5,352 nucleotides of DNA from Planctomycetaceae bacterium (GTDB taxonomy: Bacteria; Planctomycetota; Planctomycetia; Pirellulales; Pirellulaceae). Made by a program: the position numbers and the translations under genes. Below, piece by piece: positions 1-5,352 of the stretch. The notes under the pieces are model-generated. The model did not search any database. It was not told the origin of the DNA and worked only from the letters and a program-made list of their open reading frames with translations. Where the stretch lies: positions 1-5,352 of the forward strand of contig JAHEAM010000294.1 in the NCBI GenBank assembly GCA_024642765.1, given 5' to 3'. Every line of letters begins with the position of its first letter. The stretch's first letter is position 1.

Positions 1-857
1 TCGACAAGTCCAACATTTTCTTGGCTGAGATGCCGCAACGCTTCACCGACCAAAAACGTAGCAAGTCCGCAGCGTCGATGCTCCTCGGAGACTTGTAGAT
101 CGTACAACCCCATCGCCTGGACACCCCAGCAACTGGCAAGAGGTTGGATATCCCAAAATGTAACGTTGGCAGCAGGCGATTCCGTGCGTCGGTCGACCAA
201 CTCGAATCGCGTGCGAACGGAACTGCCCAGAGTGCAGGCCTCCCACCAATCAGCGAACTTGGGGTCGGAATCGGCAGTGACTTGAAATTGTCGGCGAACG
301 GACATGAGTTGCCGGTCAACGGCTGTTCGAAAACCTGAAAGGCGGCGTTGAAAGATCAAGACATTCTCTGTATGAACAAATTGGGCGCGTTCGAAAACGT
401 ATTTCATAAGGTGGTCATCGTCCAAGACGCCGGGAATTCGGCTTCCCCCATAAAGGCCTTGGAAATAAGGAGCGAAGGGAAATCGTCCTCCGCCATAAAC
501 GATTGACGCACCTCGCTCAACGAGGTATCGAATTCCCATTTGCAGTAACTCGTCAGCTATCTCTGCTGTATCAACGCGTTCTTCAACTCGGACTTGGGCA
601 ATCACACCAGAGTTGGTGTCCCAATCAGAGCGGTTGGCATTGGCACAAAACCCCGTTTGTACAAAGCCAATCGGATCGCCATCGTCGAATGCAAGAATCA
701 GTCCTGCGCGTTCGAAATACGGACGCGATAGAATCGAATCGTCGACCATTTGGTGTGAAATACGGTCAACCAGCCCGCGGAAGCGGCGTTGCTTACGCCA
801 GATTTCTGCGATCAACGGCGGGTCGGTATTGACAAATTCTCGGAACGAAATGCTCAC
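1..857 (-). CDS. Tandem-GNAT N-acetyltransferase, 3' end cut off by the window edge
   Basis: The minus-strand frame is open from 857 to the left edge and gives 285 codons. GNAT enzymes transfer an acyl group from acyl-CoA to an amine; the substrate here cannot be told. Residues about 225-285 hold the best signature: beta-strand text MGLYDLQV followed by SEEHRRCGLATFLVGEAL (residues 257-274), which fits motif A, the pyrophosphate-binding loop (R-R-x-G-x-A), and its helix. Residues about 1-172 look like a first GNAT fold, with IGFVQTGF, QVRVEE and a helix, but the Gly-rich loop is replaced by VDTAEIADELL, so this half may not bind CoA. I chose GTG at 857 because AAAAAGG lies 9 nt upstream. The frame stays open to a stop at 921-923, so GTG at 878 is an alternative. 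The gene lies 334 bp downstream of the acyltransferase gene on the same strand. The GNAT call is firm; the two-domain reading is less so. Confidence 0.85.
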   Translation of the reverse strand, partial: MSISFREFVNTDPPLIAEIWRKQRRFRGLVDRISHQMVDDSILSRPYFERAGLILAFDDGDPIGFVQTGFCANANRSDWDTNSGVIAQVRVEERVDTAEIADELLQMGIRYLVERGASIVYGGGRFPFAPYFQGLYGGSRIPGVLDDDHLMKYVFERAQFVHTENVLIFQRRLSGFRTAVDRQLMSVRRQFQVTADSDPKFADWWEACTLGSSVRTRFELVDRRTESPAANVTFWDIQPLASCWGVQAMGLYDLQVSEEHRRCGLATFLVGEALRHLSQENVGLV

Positions 858-889
858 CGACGAAAGCCTTTTTGACACTTGGACACAAT

Positions 890-906
890 GCGGCAATATA
901 CGCCGC
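890..906. repeat. Short perfect inverted repeat (5-bp arms)
   Basis: GCGGC (890-894) and GCCGC (902-906) are complementary around the 7-nt spacer AATATAC. The spacer contains the possible -10 box of the GNAT gene. The element borders the repeat array that begins at 913 and may belong to the same regulatory region. A hairpin this small can arise by chance. Confidence 0.4.
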
Positions 907-924
907 TCAACAAACGCCGTTTAA
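895..924 (-). promoter_or_regulatory. Possible promoter of the GNAT gene
   Basis: On the minus strand TATATT (plus 895-900) resembles a -10 box. It lies 18 nt after TTAAAC (plus 919-924), which matches only three of six bases of the sigma-70 -35 consensus. Transcription would start near 888 and leave a leader of about 30 nt before the GTG at 857. The -35 candidate overlaps the repeat array at 913-969, so a protein bound there could affect transcription. Planctomycete promoters are poorly defined, so this is tentative. Confidence 0.25.
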
Positions 925-975
925 TAAAAGGCGTTCAATAAACAACAACGCCGTTTAATAAAAGGCGTTCAATAA
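913..975. repeat. Two 29-bp direct repeats that form an alternating half-site array
   Basis: Positions 913-941 and 947-975 are identical over 29 bp, offset by 34 bp. Each copy starts with AACGCC and carries its reverse complement GGCGTT 17 bp later. This gives AACGCC at 913 and 947 and GGCGTT at 930 and 964, so the four half-sites alternate in orientation with a constant 17-bp step. All three 11-nt spacers are AT-rich: GTTTAATAAAA, CAATAAACAAC, GTTTAATAAAA. The array lies 56 bp upstream of the GNAT start. It could be a cooperative operator, a duplicated hairpin element or a remnant of a small mobile repeat. No U-run follows on either strand, which argues against an intrinsic terminator. Confidence 0.85.
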
Positions 976-1191
976 CAAAGTGCAGCGTCGATGTCTACTC
1001 AAAGACCATGACTTGTCTTCTGCAGCCGAAGCATCGATTTTAGGGTGCATTCGGTTTCACCACAATGGAAGCAAAATTGTTTATCGGTTCGACTATTTTG
1101 CATTGCCACGCGAATGGTTCGTTCTCGGACACGTGTCCATTGAAGGTAGAATGTAATAGTGTTGGAGCAATTGGGGTGATCGTTGGCTCCA
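976..1191. other. Rest of the spacer between acyltransferase and GNAT genes
   Basis: I see no credible gene in 858-1191; open frames here are short and overlap the acyltransferase out of frame. A perfect 12-bp palindrome, GGACACGTGTCC, lies at 1127-1138. CCGAAGCA (1026-1033) can pair with TGCATTCGG (1046-1054) with one bulged base and a 12-nt loop. Read as RNA downstream of the acyltransferase, this last hairpin has no U-run, so it is at best a weak terminator. Confidence 0.5.
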
Positions 1192-2133
1192 TTAGGCGGC
1201 TTGCGCCTCACGAATACGTTTTGTTTGGCGGACCGGTTTTTCCTTCCAGCGTTTGTGCAGCCACCAGTATTGAGAGGGGCAAATATGGATCGCGTCACCC
1301 ATGCGATCGTTGTACCACTGTGTGAGTGCTGTCACGTCTCGCAATTCGTTCGGCAAATCCAAGGGGTCGGCGACACCTGTGCAGCCAATTTCGAACTTCA
1401 TCGGTTCATCGGTATGCTTGCAATAACTGACCATCATTGGGGCTTGGCCGTCGAGTGTGAACAAAGCAATGGCCTTGTGGCAGGCCGCAGGGCGACCAAG
1501 GAAATTGATCCAACAGCCTTTCGTTCCCGCGTGTTGATCACCCAGGAGCGTTAAAATATTGCCTTCGGCCAAATGATGTTGAACAGCCGCTGCACTGCCG
1601 TCTTTCGGCAAAATGTATTGCCCATTCATTTCGCGGAAATTATTGACGAATCGATCTAAGTAGGGATTATCCAATGCTCGCGCGACTGAGTAACTGGGCA
1701 TGCCCAACAGCCCAATCACATAGCCAGCCATTTCGAAATTCCCGAAATGTCCCGAGACGCCGACCAGCGGTCGATAGTCGATTAAACGCTCCGTCATTTC
1801 CTTTTTTGTTGGGATCGTGACGTAGCGTCGCCAGTTCGTGTCGTGGACCTTGCGCGGGACATGAATGATTTCACAAACCATCATCACGAGGTGATACCAC
1901 ATGTCGAGTGTGTTTTTACGAACCGTGGCGTCCGAGAGATTAGGATAGACGGCGATTAAATTTTCACGGATTACTCGTTTTCGAAATTTGATGATGTCAG
2001 TCGCCAGCCAAGCAAATCCTCGCGACATTGCGGCGCATTGTTTAATCGTGAGCAATTGAATCACGCAAATGATGACGCGAAAAACGGCGTACTCGAGTTT
2101 CCATTTGGTAGGTTGTGAAAGGTTGATTCGCAT
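1192..2133 (-). CDS. LpxL/HtrB-family lysophospholipid (lipid A) acyltransferase
   Basis: This complete 313-residue protein belongs to the family of late lipid A acyltransferases (LpxL/LpxM/LpxP, PF03279) and is close to the usual length of about 300. Family members add a secondary acyl chain to a lipid A precursor at the cytoplasmic face of the inner membrane. A hydrophobic N-terminal segment (residues about 14-30) fits a membrane anchor. The HX4E catalytic motif is GHFGNFE, with His129 and Glu134. GDQHAG at 198-203, FLGRPAACHKAIA at 211-223 and QYWWLHKRWK at 288-297 match conserved family blocks. The ATG at 2133 has only a weak purine-rich stretch (GAAAGACAAG) ahead of it, but the frame offers no better start. 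The next gene upstream diverges 477 bp away, so it probably has its own promoter. The family is certain; the acceptor lipid is not, and an ornithine or other membrane lipid is possible, so no gene symbol is given. Confidence 0.92.
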   Translation of the reverse strand: MRINLSQPTKWKLEYAVFRVIICVIQLLTIKQCAAMSRGFAWLATDIIKFRKRVIRENLIAVYPNLSDATVRKNTLDMWYHLVMMVCEIIHVPRKVHDTNWRRYVTIPTKKEMTERLIDYRPLVGVSGHFGNFEMAGYVIGLLGMPSYSVARALDNPYLDRFVNNFREMNGQYILPKDGSAAAVQHHLAEGNILTLLGDQHAGTKGCWINFLGRPAACHKAIALFTLDGQAPMMVSYCKHTDEPMKFEIGCTGVADPLDLPNELRDVTALTQWYNDRMGDAIHICPSQYWWLHKRWKEKPVRQTKRIREAQAA

Positions 2134-2610
2134 CCGTGCTTGTCTTTCGTTGTACTAGCGTTGCCGTTGGAACAATGGACCCTCATTTTGGCATGAACCA
2201 CATAACAAACAAAGGCCAATCTAAGTTTGCCTTTGCATCGATTCCTAGGGAATTCACCTTCATTCTCAACAAAATTCGCAATTACAACCCATCGTTATGC
2301 AGATTCTCAGTACCAAAAAGTTGAGTATGAAAGTTACTAAAAATGACAGATCAAAAAAGTCGAGCCAAGATCGCCGTTCACTCAAAAAAGCCAAATAATT
2401 GTGCCACTTTCGATTGGTAAGGTTGATTTGCCTTAATCGTTGATTGAGAATCATCCACTCGTCGCAATGTTCCGAGCAAGTCAGAGGTTTTTGGTTGATG
2501 AGAAACGGGCCCAATGTGGTTTAGAATGCATGACAGCGAAAACTGGTAGTAGGCCCAAACTCTTCGGTAAAACGTTTATCGAAGTTACAAATCAATGAAA
2601 GACGTTATTC
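2134..2610. other. Divergent spacer with inverted repeats and A-tracts, no credible gene
   Basis: This 477-bp stretch must hold the promoters of the acyltransferase gene (leftward) and the propeller gene (rightward), but I found no convincing -35/-10 pair for either. CAAAGGC (2210-2216) and GCCTTTG (2229-2235) form a 7-bp inverted repeat with a 12-nt spacer. Four A5-A6 tracts lie at 2315-2319, 2339-2343, 2353-2358 and 2384-2389, and the 9-mer TCAAAAAAG occurs at 2351 and 2382. GGCCCAA occurs at 2508 and 2552. Open frames on both strands are short, and one needs a TTG start, so I do not call them genes. No tRNA or small RNA structure stands out. Confidence 0.6.
2562..2584 (+). promoter_or_regulatory. 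Near-perfect dyad just upstream of the propeller gene
   Basis: CTTCGGTAAA (2562-2571) pairs with TTTATCGAAG (2575-2584) around the 3-nt loop ACG. Nine of ten positions are Watson-Crick pairs and the tenth is G-T, which still pairs as G-U in RNA. The element ends 26 nt before the ATG at 2611 and 12 nt before the ribosome-binding site at 2597-2602. It could be an operator bound by a dimeric repressor or a leader hairpin. It lacks a following U-run, so it is not a standard terminator. The symmetry is directly visible; the function is inferred. Confidence 0.5.
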
Positions 2611-4098
2611 ATGAAATTGTTAAGAGGATGCTCTTCGTGTTGTTATGTAATTGGATTTGTGGTTCGCTATTTCTTGGTTGGTTGCTTGTTAATTTGTAGT
2701 TCCGCGACAAGTGCCCAAGAGCAGTCAGCGGAAGTTGGTTTCCGGGACCGCGCGGCTGACCTGGGATTGCAACTGACGGGTTCGAAGGCCTGCTGGATCG
2801 ATATCGACAACGATGGATGGTCTGATTTATGTGAGGGAGGCGTCGTTTGGCACAACAACAGTGGCAAGGACTTCACGAAGTTGGCCGAAGGATTTGGGGA
2901 CGTCGTTTCCGCCGACTTTGACAATGATGGATTCGCGGATCTTTTTTCGTGGTCACCGATTCGGTTATTTCGTAATAGGGGAGGCCAGGACTTCGAACTG
3001 GTCGATTTGCCCGTGCTTGAGAAATGCGTCTCCATGGGCGCATGTTTGGGCGACTTCAACGGCGACGGATTCGTTGATGTTTATGTTGGGGGATATGAGG
3101 ACTGGGACGCAGGGATCACCTATCCGGATATGTTGTTGATGAACGAAAAAGGAAAGACTTTCAAACTATCTTGGAGTGAGGTGCGATTCCGCGCTCGTGG
3201 CGTGACCGCATGTGATTTCGATCAGGACTTTGATTTGGATGTATACGTTTCGAATTACCGTTTGCAGCCAAATGTACTTTGGCTCAATGACGGAAAAGGA
3301 CAGTTCGTAGATAAAACCGCGGTTTACAAAGCCGTCGGTACATCACCCGATTTCGATGGCGGTCATTCGATTGGCGCGACATGGGGTGACTTCGACAATG
3401 ACGGGTATTTCGATTTGTTTGTCGGTAACTTCGCACATGTAGACGATCGCGGCGACCAACCGAAGTCGCGATTCCTGCGCAACCTAGGAGCGGAGAAACA
3501 ATACATTTTCGAAGACCAAGGCCAATGCGGAGTCTTTTATCAAGAGTCTTATGCCCATCCGAGCGCAGGGGACTTCGACAATGACGGCGACGTAGATTTA
3601 TTCTTCACGACGGTTTACGAGACGGCCTCGTTCGGCCGCAAGAATAATCCCGTACTGTTTCGCAATGACGGAGGATTTGTATTTTCGGATGCGACGCAAG
3701 CCGCCAAGTTGCTCTCGCTACCACCCACATACCAAGCAGCTTGGGCCGACTTCGATCATGACGGCGATCTCGATCTCGTTTCCGCAGGAAAACTCTTTGA
3801 AAACACAACGAAAAAACGGCACTGGCTTTTGTTGCAACTCGAAGGGGATGGGGTTACTGTTAACCGGTCTGCCATTGGCACTCAGGTACGAATCCAATCA
3901 GCGACTCAATGCCTCACGCGACAAGTCGAGGCTGGGACAGGCGAGGGAAACCAAAACGACTTGCACCTGCACTTCGGCCTTGGAGACCAAGCGAACCCGG
4001 TTCGTATTGAAATTATGTGGACAGATGGTAAAAGACAGACGATCGAAGATATCGAGATCGATCACTTTGTCAGGGTGAAAATGGGAGAACCGCGGTGA
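2611..4098 (+). CDS. Secreted FG-GAP/VCBS propeller with C-terminal ASPIC/UnbV domain (CRTAC1-like)
   Basis: This complete 495-residue protein begins with a signal peptide: Lys2 and Arg5, a hydrophobic core to about residue 29, and a likely signal peptidase I site after ATSA at 35. LVGC at 22-25 resembles a lipobox but lies inside the hydrophobic core, so I favour cleavage at 35. Seven calcium-binding-type DxDxDG repeats start at residues 64, 102, 148, 202, 260, 321 and 380, as in a seven-bladed beta-propeller. The fourth, DFDQDFDLD, has Phe in place of the usual Gly. Residues about 404-491 match ASPIC/UnbV (PF07593), including NRSAIGTQV at 418-426 and NDLHLHFGLGD at 449-459. The protein is probably exported; its ligand and role are unknown. 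GAAAGA at 2597-2602, 8 nt before the ATG, supports this start. It diverges from the acyltransferase gene and converges with the DUF1501 gene. Confidence 0.93.
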   Translation: MKLLRGCSSCCYVIGFVVRYFLVGCLLICSSATSAQEQSAEVGFRDRAADLGLQLTGSKACWIDIDNDGWSDLCEGGVVWHNNSGKDFTKLAEGFGDVVSADFDNDGFADLFSWSPIRLFRNRGGQDFELVDLPVLEKCVSMGACLGDFNGDGFVDVYVGGYEDWDAGITYPDMLLMNEKGKTFKLSWSEVRFRARGVTACDFDQDFDLDVYVSNYRLQPNVLWLNDGKGQFVDKTAVYKAVGTSPDFDGGHSIGATWGDFDNDGYFDLFVGNFAHVDDRGDQPKSRFLRNLGAEKQYIFEDQGQCGVFYQESYAHPSAGDFDNDGDVDLFFTTVYETASFGRKNNPVLFRNDGGFVFSDATQAAKLLSLPPTYQAAWADFDHDGDLDLVSAGKLFENTTKKRHWLLLQLEGDGVTVNRSAIGTQVRIQSATQCLTRQVEAGTGEGNQNDLHLHFGLGDQANPVRIEIMWTDGKRQTIEDIEIDHFVRVKMGEPR

Positions 4099-4240
4099 CG
4101 TTAATGCACGTTCGAGTTTATTTTCGTTTTTTCGACTGTCGATTTTGAATTTGGTATCTTCGAATACGACCCGCTAATCGAACTGCCGCAGCTGAATTAG
4201 TAATCCCATGTCCCGACGACATCAAGGCCGTGCTAACTGC
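4099..4240. other. Convergent spacer with a T-rich tract
   Basis: The propeller gene and the DUF1501 gene end facing each other across 142 bp. A T-rich tract (about 4117-4132) follows the propeller stop but has no strong GC-rich stem ahead of it; ACGT at 4098-4101 and 4108-4111 could make only a 4-bp stem. TCGACTGTCGA (4132-4142) is symmetric around one central base. I found no clear intrinsic terminator for either gene. Confidence 0.45.
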
Positions 4241-5352
4241 TTACACCAAAATTTCTCGGATGACATTTTGTTTTTCGACTCCGGTAAGTCGTTGGTCGAG
4301 CCCCTGGAATTTGAACGTGAATCGTTCGTGGTCGATACCCAGACAATGTAGAATCGTCGCGTTGAGATCGTTGACATGCACCGGATTCTCAACAACGTTG
4401 TAACTGAAGTCATCTGTTTCGCCGTGAACGTATCCGCCCTTGATGCCGCCACCGGCCATCCACATGCAGAAATTTCTCGGATGATGGTCACGACCGTAGT
4501 CTTCTTTGGTCAACGTTCCTTGTGAATAAACCGTTCGTCCAAACTCGCCGCCCCAGACAACGAGCGTATTGTCGAGCAGGCCTCGTTGCTTAAGATCCTT
4601 GACTAGCGCAGCAGTTGCCTGATCGGTTTGTCGACATTGATTGCCGAGTTGATAAGGCAAACTTCCGTGTTGGTCCCAGCCCCTGTGTAGAATCTGGACG
4701 GCGCGTACTCCCCGTTCCACCAATCGTCGCGATAGTAAAGCGCTGTGGGCAAAGGTGCCAGGAACTTTCGCATCCGGGCCGTACATTTCCAGGGTTGCTT
4801 CGGTTTCTTGCGAAATGTCCGTCAACTCCGGTACGCTGGCCTGCATTCGAAACGCCATTTCGTATTGGGCAATACGTGTTGCCGTTTCTGGATCGCCAAA
4901 GTTTTCGAGTGTGCCTTGATTCAAACGATCAAGTGCGTCGAGCATGACTCGGCGATCGGTACGTGACACGCCGTCGGGATTTTGCAAATACAAAACGGGG
5001 TCACCGGAACCGCGAAGTGCAACTCCGTTGTAACGCGTTGAAAGAAAACCACTTCCCCACATTCGGTTATAGATCGCTTGCCCATTGCTGTCAGCCGGAA
5101 ACTGCGGCGTGAAGACGACGAACGCAGGAAGGTCGTTATTTTCACTGCCTAAGCCATAGGCCAGCCAGGACCCGATACTGGCCTTGCCTGGAATCTCCGA
5201 ACCTGTCATCACAAAAGTGCACGCCGGGTCGTGATTGATTGCGTTTGTGTGAACGGTTTTGATCAACGAAATTTCATCGACTATTTCGGATGTGAAAGGC
5301 AGCAGTTCCTTATTGATCCAAATGCCGGATTTCCCAGATTGTTCGAACTTAA
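4241..5352 (-). CDS. DUF1501 protein (alkaline-phosphatase-like fold), N-terminus beyond the window
   Basis: The minus-strand frame is open from the TAA at 4241-4243 to the right edge and gives 369 residues. The first visible stretch, FEQSGKSGIWINKELLP, is internal to the family, so the TTG at 5266 is not the real start. DUF1501 (PF07394) is a planctomycete-rich family related to sulfatases and alkaline phosphatases; its reaction is not established. Family landmarks by visible residue are NHDP (39-42), HRGWDQHG (222-229), WGGEFGRT (266-273), GRDHHPRNF (286-294), AGGGIKGGYVHG (299-310) and HVNDLNATIL (325-334). The His and Asp residues in these blocks resemble metal ligands of the superfamily. 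Relatives usually carry a Tat-type signal peptide, which would lie in the missing part. In planctomycetes such genes often follow a DUF1549/DUF1553 cytochrome-like gene, which would lie to the right of this window. Confidence 0.93.
   Translation of the reverse strand, partial: KFEQSGKSGIWINKELLPFTSEIVDEISLIKTVHTNAINHDPACTFVMTGSEIPGKASIGSWLAYGLGSENNDLPAFVVFTPQFPADSNGQAIYNRMWGSGFLSTRYNGVALRGSGDPVLYLQNPDGVSRTDRRVMLDALDRLNQGTLENFGDPETATRIAQYEMAFRMQASVPELTDISQETEATLEMYGPDAKVPGTFAHSALLSRRLVERGVRAVQILHRGWDQHGSLPYQLGNQCRQTDQATAALVKDLKQRGLLDNTLVVWGGEFGRTVYSQGTLTKEDYGRDHHPRNFCMWMAGGGIKGGYVHGETDDFSYNVVENPVHVNDLNATILHCLGIDHERFTFKFQGLDQRLTGVEKQNVIREILV

Noticed and set aside
43..249. Minus-strand 68-residue frame at the left end
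   Set aside because: It is a shadow of the GNAT gene; the true frame in the same stretch shows the GNAT motif A.
913..975. Reading the repeat array as a CRISPR array or an intrinsic terminator
   Set aside because: There are only two copies with a 5-bp gap rather than spacers of about 30 bp, the stems are 6 bp, and no U-run follows on either strand.
999..1298. 99-residue minus-strand frame with a CxxC-like FCFHCGETEC segment
   Set aside because: About a third of it overlaps the acyltransferase 3' end out of frame, and a single CxxC with no other zinc ligands is not enough to call a protein.
2136..2324. 62-residue plus-strand open frame in the divergent spacer
   Set aside because: It has no recognisable domain, no clear ribosome-binding site, and starts 3 bp from the start codon of the opposite-strand acyltransferase gene.
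2266..2514. 82-residue minus-strand open frame with a hydrophobic stretch near its C-terminus
   Set aside because: It needs a TTG start, has no ribosome-binding site that I can see, resembles no family I know, and lies in AT-rich spacer where hydrophobic codons arise easily.
2667..3059. 130-residue minus-strand frame opposite the propeller gene
   Set aside because: The plus-strand frame shows clear signal peptide and DxDxDG repeats; the opposite frame has low-complexity Ser/Pro/Lys text and no domain.
4098..4132. Rho-independent terminator after the propeller gene
   Set aside because: A T-rich tract is present but the only stem ahead of it is about 4 bp.

Overview
The window looks like chromosomal DNA from a planctomycete, most likely a member of the Pirellulales. 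This is an inference from gene content: a DUF1501 protein, an FG-GAP/VCBS propeller ending in an ASPIC/UnbV domain, and an LpxL/HtrB-type acyltransferase, arranged as single genes with long spacers. That style is typical of planctomycetes, but no single gene here proves it. There is no rRNA or tRNA gene, CRISPR array, transposase or phage gene.

Layout from left to right. (a) 1-857, minus strand: a two-domain GNAT acetyltransferase that starts at a GTG and runs off the left edge. No ATG start marks its full extent; the protein was recovered by translating the open frame to the edge. (b) 858-1191: its upstream spacer, holding a small ordered array of repeats, a possible promoter and a 12-bp palindrome. 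(c) 1192-2133, minus strand: a complete LpxL/HtrB-family acyltransferase. (d) 2134-2610: a 477-bp divergent spacer with short inverted repeats and A-tracts but no credible gene. (e) 2611-4098, plus strand: a complete secreted seven-repeat FG-GAP/VCBS propeller with a C-terminal ASPIC/UnbV domain. (f) 4099-4240: a convergent spacer. (g) 4241 to the right edge, minus strand: a DUF1501 protein lacking its N-terminus.

The genes do not form an obvious operon. The two left-hand minus-strand genes are 334 bp apart, the acyltransferase and propeller genes diverge, and the propeller and DUF1501 genes converge. The acyltransferase (inner membrane, outer-envelope lipid), the exported propeller and the probably exported DUF1501 protein all relate to the cell envelope, but nothing shows that they act together.

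I see no clear new multi-gene system. The signals most worth checking are non-coding: four 6-bp half-sites in alternating orientation at an exact 17-bp period ahead of the acetyltransferase gene (913-969), and a 10-bp stem with a 3-nt loop just ahead of the propeller gene (2562-2584).
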